64,000 bases of DNA from Plantactinospora soyae (lineage in GTDB: Bacteria; Actinomycetota; Actinomycetes; Mycobacteriales; Micromonosporaceae). The notes below the pieces were generated by a model. That model was not told where the DNA came from, did no database searches, and saw only the letters and a program-made list of their open reading frames with translations. Below are positions 27,749-35,194 of the stretch, in pieces. The stretch is from positions 2,976,001 to 3,040,000 of the forward strand of contig NZ_JADBEB010000001.1 of assembly GCF_014874095.1 (NCBI RefSeq). The letters are read 5' to 3'. The translations under genes and the position numbers were made by a program. Every line of letters starts with the position of its first letter. The stretch's first letter is position 1.

Positions 27749-28339
27749 TCAGCTCCTGCGTCCGGGCACCAGCCTGTCCAAGTCGAGCTTGATCGCGAAC
27801 GGCGTGGGACTGCACAGCTCGTGGCGATGGACTCCGGTCGGCGCGTACGACCGGGTCGGTCCGTCGAGCTCGTAGGTGTGAACGACCGGCGACTCGTCTT
27901 CTTCCTCGACGCGCCAGTAGTTTGCGATACCAGCTTCTGCGTACTTGCGCAGCTTGACCGTCCGATCGCGGTGCGCCGACTCCGGCGAGACCACCTCCAC
28001 CACCAGAAGGATCGTGTCAGGTGTGTAAAAGGTACGGTTCGCAGCGTAGGGCGCCGTTGTGGCGATAAGGTCTGGTTCGGGACGATTCCGTTCATCGAGT
28101 CGGATCGTCATCTCCCGCTCGACCTCGATGCCTGCCGGTGCCTGTTCGGTAAGCGAGAGCACCAGTGCGGTGACGAGCCGACCGTGCCAGGCTCGCTGAG
28201 GGGACATCATGAAGACGAGCGCTCCATCGATCAGTTCGGTGTGCCGCGGCGCTTCGGGAATCCGGTCGAGGTCGTCGGCGTACCAGCCCTCAGGGCGAGG
28301 CGGACGCATCCACTCGGGCACCGCGGTCATGCCCTTCAC
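27749..28339 (-). CDS. Uma2 family (DUF820) putative restriction-fold endonuclease
   Basis: 196 residues. The PD-(D/E)XK core of Uma2 proteins is visible: ELIDGALVFM, RPEPDLIA, LVVEVVSPESAHRDRTVKLRKYAEAGIANYWRVE. Such genes are very common in actinomycetes and cyanobacteria, with no firmly established role. The start is uncertain: GTG 28339 or ATG 28330 (MTAVPEW). It is convergent with ychF and lies between the two copies of the ychF 3' end, which suggests that it entered this locus as a segment. Confidence 0.88.
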   Translation of the reverse strand: MKGMTAVPEWMRPPRPEGWYADDLDRIPEAPRHTELIDGALVFMMSPQRAWHGRLVTALVLSLTEQAPAGIEVEREMTIRLDERNRPEPDLIATTAPYAANRTFYTPDTILLVVEVVSPESAHRDRTVKLRKYAEAGIANYWRVEEEDESPVVHTYELDGPTRSYAPTGVHRHELCSPTPFAIKLDLDRLVPGRRS

Positions 28340-28390
28340 CGTAGCATTCGGTAACGACGGTCTGGCTCTCCTGATGTTGCAGCTGACGGA

Positions 28391-28417
28391 ACGTGATGGA
28401 GTTCCGCTTCAACGTGT
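28391..28417 (+). repeat. ychF 3'-end direct repeat, copy 2
   Basis: Encodes NVMEFRFNV-stop if read in the ychF frame, against DVVEFRFNV-stop in ychF itself. There is no ORF leading into it, so it is a detached remnant or an attachment-like duplicate. Confidence 0.9.
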
Positions 28418-28729
28418 GACCTCTGGCCGTTCGACCAGGCCAGGAGGGCGGCCCGTGGATCTAGCAGGAAGCCTGTGCAGCCTGCCGCGTTCGACGCTCG
28501 GCCTCGCTGGTGAAGGACCGGTAGCCGCTACTTCCCGGTCGCGGCCGGGGTCGAAGGCCATGGTGAATTTTGCGGATCATCGGCTTCCCTGATCATCCGC
28601 TGTGGACGCTGTTCGTGGACGGGGCCGACGCCGTGACATCGAGGATGTCCCGCTGGGTGGGGCAACCCGGCTGACCTGTCGTCTCCATCAATGGCCGTTC
28701 AGGCGACGCATGCGTGAACAGCCCGTCGG
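28418..28729. other. 312-nt stretch without a recognisable gene
   Basis: No frame gives a convincing protein. It holds an inverted repeat GCGGATCATC / GATCATCCGC (28572-28581 and 28591-28600, 9 of 10 positions) that may be a terminator or a degraded element end. It lies between the second ychF 3'-end copy and the stop of the PH-domain gene. Confidence 0.5.
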
Positions 28730-29092
28730 TCACGAGATGTAGTGCAGGATCACGTTGTGCACGTGGTGACTCTTCTGGTCGCCGCGGAACTCCACCTCGT
28801 AGGTGTGGGTGCCGACGTGGATGGCGATGGCACCGGTGGAGAAGAACGAACCGCCCCAGGACTTGTTGCTGACCACGCTCACGCTGGTGATCTTCGAGTA
28901 CGGGATGCTGGTGATCGCGAACTTCTTACCGACGAACGACTTGTCCTGGATGATCACTCTTCGGTCGGTCAGGCCGATGAATCCGGTGCCCGCGCCGATC
29001 GCGTCGTAGACGGCGATCACCTGCTCTCCGTCGAGCAGTCCGCTCTGGATCTGCTTGAGCTGTTCCCGACGGTCATAGCTGACGTCTGCCAT
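28730..29092 (-). CDS. Small PH-domain-like protein (YokE-type)
   Basis: 120 residues. The pattern LLDGEQVIAVYDAIGAGTG followed by FIGLTDRRVIIQDKSFVGKK and IPYSKITSVSV is that of bacterial pleckstrin-homology proteins, in which a Gly-Leu-Thr-x-Arg-R strand and the S/T-x-I-x-S-V strand build the barrel. Such proteins probably bind other proteins or membranes; the partner is unknown. ATG 29092 is the first start of the conserved region, with GGAT as weak SD. It sits alone between the remnant region and the gene ending at 29134. Confidence 0.85.
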   Translation of the reverse strand: MADVSYDRREQLKQIQSGLLDGEQVIAVYDAIGAGTGFIGLTDRRVIIQDKSFVGKKFAITSIPYSKITSVSVVSNKSWGGSFFSTGAIAIHVGTHTYEVEFRGDQKSHHVHNVILHYIS

Positions 29093-29133
29093 GATCCGAG
29101 AGTAGAAGGGCCCGGCCACCCCGCCAAGATCCG

Positions 29134-29445
29134 TCAGCTCGGGCTGGTCACCGCGCGGTAGACGTCCTCGATCCGGGCGGCGAGGGTGACCTCGCCCTCG
29201 GTGATCTCTCCGGCGTCCCGGGGACCGATCTTGATCTGCGTGTGCCCGTCCAGCCGGCGGATCTCGGGCCGGAGGTGCAGGGCGTCCGCGATGATCTTCA
29301 CGCGTTCGGTGAGCGCCGCATGCTGGGTGTCGTCGAGGATGAGGGTCCGTTTGATCTGCTGTCCCTCGCGGGTCCAGCCGCCCAGTAGGGTGAGTGCGTC
29401 GCTCAGGTAGTCGCGGTCCATCCGGCCACCCCACAGAGCACGCAT
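29134..29445 (-). CDS. Pterin-4a-carbinolamine dehydratase-like protein, catalytic motif altered
   Basis: 103 residues with the fold pattern of PCD/DCoH: an N-terminal SDALTLLGGWT, a long helix DTQHAALTERVKIIADALH and the C-terminal EGEVTLAARIEDVY. The canonical HHP catalytic motif reads LRP (LHLRPEIRRLDGH) and the T-H strand is IKIGPRD, so dehydratase activity is doubtful even though databases commonly name such proteins 4a-hydroxytetrahydrobiopterin dehydratase. ATG 29445 has GGGAGG seven bases away, preferred over ATG 29451 (1 nt) and ATG 29421. No aromatic-amino-acid hydroxylase is nearby. Confidence 0.75.
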   Translation of the reverse strand: MRALWGGRMDRDYLSDALTLLGGWTREGQQIKRTLILDDTQHAALTERVKIIADALHLRPEIRRLDGHTQIKIGPRDAGEITEGEVTLAARIEDVYRAVTSPS

Positions 29446-29629
29446 CGCCATACCTCCCAGGCGTCGTTGCCGGCTTGTGGCCAAATCGTCGCCATCCTGT
29501 GTCTCGGTCGGTGCTCCCTAGTCTGTCGCTGAGGGGCTGGTGTGTCCACGTCCACCCTTCCGTGTTCTATTGACCGTGGGGCCGGCTCCGCTACCCGAAT
29601 TCCCGATTGATCTGGCACGCTGGACGCCC

Positions 29630-30106
29630 GTGCAGACCGAATGGGCGAGCGGTAACGGCCGTGACGAGCCGACTGGGGGATTCGCCGGCCAGGGCCGGCG
29701 GGAGCCGAAGGTCGTGGTGGGGGCGGCGATCATCGTCGCCGGGCGGGTACTGGCCTGTGCCCGGTCCAGTCCACCGGAGACGGCGGGCCGGTGGGAGTTT
29801 CCCGGCGGCAAGGTCGAGCCCGGGGAGACCGAGGTGGCCGCGCTGGTCCGGGAGTGCGCCGAGGAACTCGGGATCCGGGTCGAGGTCGGTGATCGGGTCG
29901 GCCCGGACGTCCGGATGGGGCACGGCCGATCGGTCCTCAAGGTGTACGCCGCCCGGCTGGTCGGCGAGGATCAGCCGCAGCCGCTGGAGCACTCCGAGCT
30001 GCGCTGGTTGCGCCCGGAAGAGCTGGACAGCGTGCCGTGGCTGCCGGCGGACGTACCGGTCGTGGCGGCCCTGCGCCCGGTCCTCGCGGCGACGGACCCG
30101 TCCTGA
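29630..30106 (+). CDS. Nudix hydrolase, MutT-type 8-oxo-dGTP diphosphatase
   Basis: 158 residues. The Nudix box is complete: GGKVEPGETEVAALVRECAE followed by ELGI, and KVVVGAAIIVAGRVLACARS and WEFPGGKVE match MutT. It probably hydrolyses oxidised nucleotides so that they are not built into DNA. The N-terminal 20 residues (QTEWASGNGRDEPTGG) are variable linker. GTG 29630 is chosen because the open frame further upstream looks unconserved; no SD is seen. It converges on sdhB across a strong hairpin. Confidence 0.88.
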   Translation: MQTEWASGNGRDEPTGGFAGQGRREPKVVVGAAIIVAGRVLACARSSPPETAGRWEFPGGKVEPGETEVAALVRECAEELGIRVEVGDRVGPDVRMGHGRSVLKVYAARLVGEDQPQPLEHSELRWLRPEELDSVPWLPADVPVVAALRPVLAATDPS

Positions 30107-30174
30107 TCCGGCCGAGACGCCGACGCGGCGGCATGCGCCCGGTCGGCACACGGGCGGCGTCCGCCCAGACGAAA

Positions 30175-30200
30175 CGGGGGCGGCCGATCGGCCACCCCCG
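30175..30200. terminator. Bidirectional terminator between mutT-like gene and sdhB
   Basis: A 26-nt near-perfect palindrome, CGGGGGCGGCCGA against TCGGCCACCCCCG with one mismatched pair, in the gap between convergent stops at 30106 and 30222. Confidence 0.75.
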
Positions 30201-30221
30201 CCCGTCGCGCCAGATCGGAGC

Positions 30222-31295
30222 TCAGTCCTTCTGCTCCGGGTGGCTGTAGTTGAGTCCGTCGGCCGGCAGCGGGAACGTCACGTCGTCGCCGAACGGTGAC
30301 GGCGCGGCCGCCCGGTCGAAGGTGAACTCGCTGATCGGCAGGCGACCCCGGGAATCCGTCGACGGCGCCGTCGGATGCGGAACCTGCCGGTTCCAGTGCA
30401 CGCCCCGCTCGGCGTCGGCCTCGGACTCGGAGTCGTGCGACCCGCCGCCCACCGAGTGCACCTCGCCGAGATTGTCGGGATCGCGCGGGGTCTGGTCGCC
30501 CTCGCTCTGCCCACGTCGGAAGATCTTGCTACCCAGCCACACAAGAGGATCGTACCGTCGGTCGACGACGCGTTCCTTCATTGGGATGATCGCGTTGTCG
30601 GTGATCTTGATGTGCTCCGGGCAGACCTCGCTGCAGCACTTGGTGATGTTGCAGAAGCCGAGGCCCTGCGACGCCTGTGCGTACTCCTTGCGGTCGCTCT
30701 TGGTGTCGAGCGGGTGCATGTCCAGCTCGGCGGCCCGGATGAAGTAGCGCGGCCCGGCGAACGCCTCCTTGTTCTCCTCGTGGTCCCGTACCACGTGACA
30801 GGTGTTCTGGCACAGGAAGCACTCGATGCACTTCCGGAACTCCTGCGACCGCTCGACGTCGACCTGCTGCATCCGGTACTCGCCGGGGGCGAGGTCGGCC
30901 GGCGGCGCGAAGGCGGGCGTCTCCCGGGCCTTCTCGTAGTTGAACGAGACGTCCGTGACCAGGTCCCGGATGATCGGGAAGGTACGCAGCGGGGTGATGG
31001 TGACCGTCTCGGTCTCCTCGAACGTCGACATCCGGGTCATGCAGCCCAGCCGGGGCATGCCGTTGATCTCCATCGAGCAGGAGCCGCACTTGCCGGCCTT
31101 GCAGTTCCACCGGCAGGCCAGGTCGGGCGCCTCGGTCGCCTGGAGCCGGTGGATCACGTCGAGGACCACCTCGCCCTCGTTGACCTGGATCTGGTAGTCG
31201 GTCAGCTCGCCACCGGACTCGTCACCGCGCCAGACCTTGAAGCTGCGGGTCGTGCCGGCCTTGCCGGTGCCACCCGTACCGTTCGGCTTGTCCAT
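30222..31295 (-). CDS. sdhB: Succinate dehydrogenase/fumarate reductase iron-sulfur subunit
   Basis: 357 residues. The [2Fe-2S] loop is CRWNCKAGKCGSC, and the C-terminal ferredoxin domain has CIECFLCQNTC and CNITKCCSEVCPEHI, ligands for [4Fe-4S] and [3Fe-4S] clusters. It passes electrons from SdhA to the membrane anchor. About 100 residues beyond the usual end (from near 265) form a polar, probably disordered tail rich in Asp, Ser and Pro; plain SdhB is about 250 residues. ATG 31295 overlaps the sdhA stop (TAATG). Confidence 0.95.
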   Translation of the reverse strand: MDKPNGTGGTGKAGTTRSFKVWRGDESGGELTDYQIQVNEGEVVLDVIHRLQATEAPDLACRWNCKAGKCGSCSMEINGMPRLGCMTRMSTFEETETVTITPLRTFPIIRDLVTDVSFNYEKARETPAFAPPADLAPGEYRMQQVDVERSQEFRKCIECFLCQNTCHVVRDHEENKEAFAGPRYFIRAAELDMHPLDTKSDRKEYAQASQGLGFCNITKCCSEVCPEHIKITDNAIIPMKERVVDRRYDPLVWLGSKIFRRGQSEGDQTPRDPDNLGEVHSVGGGSHDSESEADAERGVHWNRQVPHPTAPSTDSRGRLPISEFTFDRAAAPSPFGDDVTFPLPADGLNYSHPEQKD

Positions 31296-33220
31296 TACTT
31301 GGCCGCCTCCTCAGCGTGCGCGTCCCCGGTGAGGGCGTCGAAGTCCGCCAGTTCCTCGTCGGTCAGGTACTTGGACAGTTCGGTGCGGTCGAAGAGCTGG
31401 ATCAGCTCGGCACGGATCTTCGGCAGCGGCTTGTGCTCCAGCCGTACCTTGTCGCCGTCGAGCGAGCACACCAGGTTGACCGTGCGCCACGTCGGCGCCA
31501 TGGTCGGGAAGTCCTCCCGGGTGTGCCCACCCCGGGACTCCTCGCGCTCCAGGGCGGCCCGCGCGGTGCACTCCGAGACGACCAGCATGTTGCGCAGGTC
31601 GAGCGCGAGGTGCCAGCCCGGGTTGTACCGGCGACCGCCGGCCGCGCTGACCCGGGTCACCCGGTCGCGCAGGTCGGCCAGTTTGACCAGCGACTCCTCC
31701 AGCTCACCCTTGCGCCGGATGATGCCGACCAGGTCGCCCATCACCGCCTGGAGGTCCTGCTGCAACGTGTACGGGTTCTCCCCGTCCTCCCGCTCCAGCG
31801 GGGCCAGGGCCCGGTCCACCGCGGCCTCGACGTCCGGCGCCGACACCTTCGGCCGGGCGCTGAGCCCGCTGGCGTACGTCGACGCGTGCTCGCCGGCCCG
31901 CTTGCCGAAGACCAGCAGGTCGGAGAGCGAGTTCCCGCCGAGCCGGTTGGAGCCGTGCATGCCGCCGGAGACCTCACCAGCGGCGAACAGCCCCTGCACG
32001 TGCCCGTGCGCCGCGCCGCTGTCCGGGTCGACCTCGACGCCGCCCATCACGTAGTGGCAGGTCGGGCCGACCTCCATCGGCTCGGCGGTGATGTCGACGT
32101 CGGCCAGCTCCTTGAACTGGTGGTACATCGACGGCAGCCGCCGACGTACCTCCTCGGCCGGCAGTCGGCTGGCGATGTCCAGGTAGACGCCGCCGGCCGG
32201 CGTACCCCGACCGGCCTTGACCTCGCTGTTGATGGCCCGGGCGACCTCGTCGCGGGGCAGCAGCTCCGGTGGACGCCGGTTGTTGTCCGGGTCGCTGTAC
32301 CAGCGGTCCGCCTCCTCCTCGGTCTCCGCGTACTGCTTGCGGAAGACGTCGGGGACGTAGTTGAACATGAACCGCTTGCCCTCGGAGTTCTTCAGTACTC
32401 CGCCGTCACCCCGGACCGACTCGGTGACCAGGATGCCCTTCACCGACACCGGCCAGACCATGCCGGTCGGGTGGAACTGGAGGAACTCCATGTTGATCAG
32501 CGTGGCGCCGGCCCGCAGCGCGAGCGCGTGCCCGTCCCCGGTGTACTCCCAGGAGTTCGAGGTCACCTTGTACGAGCGGCCGACGCCGCCGGTGGCCAGC
32601 ACGACGGCGGGCGCCTCGAAGAGGACGAACTCGCCGGACTCGCGGTAGTAGCCGAACGCCCCGGCGATCCGGTCCCCGTCGAGCAGCAGCTCGGTGATGG
32701 TGGTCTCGTCGAAGACCTTGATCCGGGCCTCGTAGTCGCCGTATTCCTTCTTGTCCTCCTGCTGCAACGAGACGATCTTCTGTTGCAGGGTACGGATCAG
32801 TTCCAGCCCGGTACGGTCACCGACGTGCGCCAGCCGGGGGTACTCGTGCCCACCGAAGTTGCGCTGCGAGATCTTCCCGTCCTTGGTCCGGTCGAAGAGC
32901 GCGCCGTACGTCTCCAGCTCCCAGATCCGCTGTGGCGACTCCTTGGCGTGCAGCTCGGCCATCCGGAAGTTGTTGAGGAACTTGCCGCCCCGCATGGTGT
33001 CCCGGAAGTGCACCTGCCAGTTGTCCCGGCTGTTCACGTTCCCCATCGCGGCGGCGGCACCGCCCTCGGCCATCACCGTGTGGGCCTTGCCGAACAGCGA
33101 CTTGGAGATGATCGCGGTCCGCTTCCCGGCGAGCCGGGCCTCGATCGCCGCGCGCAGGCCGGCGCCGCCGGCACCGATGACGACGACGTCGTAGTGGTGT
33201 CGTTCGATTCGGGTAGTCAT
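31295..33220 (-). CDS. sdhA: Succinate dehydrogenase/fumarate reductase flavoprotein subunit
   Basis: 641 residues. The FAD-binding motif VVVIGAGGAGLRAAIEA (about 10-26) is followed by KAHTVMAEGG, whose His is the covalent FAD attachment site; the active-site block HPTGM and the C-terminal ARAALEREESRGGH...DFP are present. It oxidises succinate to fumarate. Gene order sdhC-sdhA-sdhB and the large single membrane subunit match the Sdh1 type of M. tuberculosis (Rv0249c-Rv0247c). It follows sdhC by 12 nt, with a good operon arrangement. Confidence 0.97.
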   Translation of the reverse strand: MTTRIERHHYDVVVIGAGGAGLRAAIEARLAGKRTAIISKSLFGKAHTVMAEGGAAAAMGNVNSRDNWQVHFRDTMRGGKFLNNFRMAELHAKESPQRIWELETYGALFDRTKDGKISQRNFGGHEYPRLAHVGDRTGLELIRTLQQKIVSLQQEDKKEYGDYEARIKVFDETTITELLLDGDRIAGAFGYYRESGEFVLFEAPAVVLATGGVGRSYKVTSNSWEYTGDGHALALRAGATLINMEFLQFHPTGMVWPVSVKGILVTESVRGDGGVLKNSEGKRFMFNYVPDVFRKQYAETEEEADRWYSDPDNNRRPPELLPRDEVARAINSEVKAGRGTPAGGVYLDIASRLPAEEVRRRLPSMYHQFKELADVDITAEPMEVGPTCHYVMGGVEVDPDSGAAHGHVQGLFAAGEVSGGMHGSNRLGGNSLSDLLVFGKRAGEHASTYASGLSARPKVSAPDVEAAVDRALAPLEREDGENPYTLQQDLQAVMGDLVGIIRRKGELEESLVKLADLRDRVTRVSAAGGRRYNPGWHLALDLRNMLVVSECTARAALEREESRGGHTREDFPTMAPTWRTVNLVCSLDGDKVRLEHKPLPKIRAELIQLFDRTELSKYLTDEELADFDALTGDAHAEEAAK

Positions 33221-33232
33221 GTCAGAGGCCCT

Positions 33233-34054
33233 TTAGTTGATGAACCGCAGGTCGTCGAACCAGTTGGCGGAGAGCGCCATGACGTAGAAGTCGGTGAGCG
33301 CCAGGGTGCCCAGGGTGATCCAGGCGAGCTGCATGTGCCGGACGTTGAGCTTGGAGACGACGGTCCAGAACCGGTAGCGGACGGGGTGCTTGGAGAAGTG
33401 CTTCAACCGGCCACCGGCGATGTGTCGGCACGAGTGGCAGGAGAGCGTGTACGCCCAGAGCATCACCACGTTGCCCAGCAGGACCAGGTTGCCCAGCCCG
33501 AAGCCGAAGCCCTCGGGGCTGCGGAAGGCGAGGACCGCGTCCCAGGTGTTGATCAGCGAGATGATCACGGCGGCGTAGAACGCGTACCGGTGCAGGTTCT
33601 GGCCGACCAGCGGGAACCGGGTCTCACCGCTGTACGTCTTGTGCCCGTCCGGCACGGCGCAGGCCGGCGGCGAGAGCCAGAACGACCGGTAGTACGCCTT
33701 GCGGTAGTAGTAGCAGGTGAGCCGGAACAGCAGCAGGAACGGCAGGGTCAGCGCCGCGTCCGGGATGATCCACCAGCCGGGCAGTACCCGCCCGAAGTGC
33801 GCGGCCTCCGGGATGCAGCTCTCCGTGACACAGGGTGAGTAGAACGGGGTCAGGTAGTGGTAGTCCTCGACCCAGTAGAAGTCGTGCATGAAGACGCGCA
33901 CCGTGGCGTAGGTGATCCAGGCGCCGAGCCCGACCACCGTGATCAGCGGCGCGAACCACCAACGATCGGTACGCAGGGTTTTTGCCGCGATGGCGGCGCG
34001 TGAACGCGCGCCCCCCGGCAGTCCGGCCATAGGTGGGGCCGACCTCGTAGTCAT
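33233..34054 (-). CDS. sdhC: Succinate dehydrogenase cytochrome b/membrane anchor subunit (Sdh1 type)
   Basis: 273 residues with five or more membrane helices (about 36-55, 95-113, 155-172, 185-205, 243-262). It has TLRTDRWWFAPL at the N-terminus and conserved His in NLHRYAFY, SCHSCRHIAGG and KLNVRHMQ, plausible heme or quinone-site residues. Single large anchors like this occur in the actinobacterial Sdh1 complex. ATG 34054 has GGGAG six bases upstream. It is first gene of sdhCAB. Confidence 0.9.
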   Translation of the reverse strand: MTTRSAPPMAGLPGGARSRAAIAAKTLRTDRWWFAPLITVVGLGAWITYATVRVFMHDFYWVEDYHYLTPFYSPCVTESCIPEAAHFGRVLPGWWIIPDAALTLPFLLLFRLTCYYYRKAYYRSFWLSPPACAVPDGHKTYSGETRFPLVGQNLHRYAFYAAVIISLINTWDAVLAFRSPEGFGFGLGNLVLLGNVVMLWAYTLSCHSCRHIAGGRLKHFSKHPVRYRFWTVVSKLNVRHMQLAWITLGTLALTDFYVMALSANWFDDLRFIN

Positions 34055-34260
34055 CTATGTCTCCCTGACGGGGCCCGGTCTGGCTGACGGGCACGGATGG
34101 TGTTTCCGGCGGGGCGCGCGGGCAGGGGAAGCCCCGCAGCCGCGCTACCTGCGTCCGCGTCGGTGCACACGTTACGCCGCACGCTGACGGGCACATGCGC
34201 AAGGGAGTCTCGCGGGTTTCTGGTCGGTTACGAAAGTCCTGTCGGGGGATCCGGGCACGG

Positions 34261-34278
34261 TTGTGCAGAACTTCACTC
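34261..34278. promoter_or_regulatory. Rex-like palindrome upstream of sdh
   Basis: TTGTGCAGAACTTCACTC matches the published Rex consensus TTGTGAA-n4-TTCACAA at 11 of 14 fixed positions. It lies about 207 bp before the sdhC start. Redox control of sdh by Rex would be sensible, but the match is imperfect and unconfirmed. Confidence 0.3.
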
Positions 34279-34281
34279 GAC

Positions 34282-34300
34282 GACACCGTCACTCGGTGTC
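34282..34300 (-). terminator. Hairpin after the gene ending at 34367
   Basis: GACACCG pairs with CGGTGTC around a 5-nt loop, 67 nt past the stop; it separates that gene from sdhCAB. Confidence 0.45.
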
Positions 34301-34366
34301 CGACGTCGCCACCTGCTGCGCTGTCCCCAGAGGCTGCTTCGGACGCGCGTCCGGGTCAGTCGCGGT

Positions 34367-35080
34367 TCACAGGTCGGGTGCGGCGAGCCGGCGGGCGGCG
34401 GCGCCGCACGAGTCCGGGCCGCGCTCCAGCCGGTCCAGCACCGGACGGCCGGCGTGGTCCTGCGGCGCGATGAAGAACGCCGGGTCGCCGTTGGTCACCT
34501 GCCGGTCGAGGGCGTCGGCGTAGCTGCTCCGGGCGTCGACCAGTTCCCGCCACGACTCACCCCGACCGTCGCGACGGTCGTCGTCGTCCTCGTCCTCGCT
34601 CCACCAGCCGCGTAGTCGCTCGATTTCGGACAGGAACGGCTGGACAGCGGCGTTCTCGTCGCGGATCGCCGCCGCCCGCTGACCCGGGTTGGCAGCCGCG
34701 CCGGGCGGATTCAGCCGGTTGAGGCGTTTCTCCAGGTCACGGCAGGCGGACTCGGCCCGGGACTGCGCCGTCCGTTCGAGGTCGGCCTCGCGGGCGAACC
34801 GGCCGAGGCCGGCGGCGGCCGCGCCGAGACAGCCACAGACCAGCAGGACCAGCACCGCCGCACCCGCGATGCCACCACCGACGAGCCAGCGGCGCCGTCG
34901 GGCGGCCGGGTCGAGGGGACGCCGCGCCGCCGCGGACGGCTGGCCGCCCGAACCCGGGGGTACGTCGGCGGTGCTCCGGCCGGCCTGCCCGGCGGCATCC
35001 GGCGGTACGGAATCACCCGGCCCGCCCCGGGCAGGGGCGCTCGCGTCGTCCTCGGCGTGGGTGGTCGCGTCGTCCGTCAC
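34367..35080 (-). CDS. Single-pass membrane protein of unknown function
   Basis: 237 residues. A long Pro/Ala/Gly-rich cytoplasmic N-terminus (1-65) is followed by one membrane helix (about 66-88, LVGGGIAGAAVLVLLVCGCL) and an extracytoplasmic helical domain with two Cys (near 112 and 228) that could form a disulfide. An acidic stretch EDEDDDDRRD lies near 162. No family recognised. GTG 35080 starts the frame; no SD is seen. Confidence 0.75.
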   Translation of the reverse strand: MTDDATTHAEDDASAPARGGPGDSVPPDAAGQAGRSTADVPPGSGGQPSAAARRPLDPAARRRRWLVGGGIAGAAVLVLLVCGCLGAAAAGLGRFAREADLERTAQSRAESACRDLEKRLNRLNPPGAAANPGQRAAAIRDENAAVQPFLSEIERLRGWWSEDEDDDDRRDGRGESWRELVDARSSYADALDRQVTNGDPAFFIAPQDHAGRPVLDRLERGPDSCGAAARRLAAPDL

Positions 35081-35194
35081 ACCACACAGTCAAGCATCGA
35101 CGCGCGAACGGGGCATCCCCGCGACGTGTCACCCGGGCGGTCCGGACATCCCGCAGTACGACCGGTACCTCCGACGATCAGCGTGTCCCCGGCC

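Larger units (their letters stand above)
34055..34366. promoter_or_regulatory. Upstream region of sdhCAB, no gene
   Basis: 312 nt without a coding region on either strand. It must hold the sdhC promoter; TAACGT-like and TTGCGC boxes exist on the minus strand but at poor spacing. A Rex-like palindrome and a hairpin (listed separately) are the only structures I can name. Confidence 0.5.

Noticed and set aside
28418-28729. Possible pseudogene or transposon remnant
   Set aside because: No frame shows a recognisable transposase or other family; only a short inverted repeat is visible.
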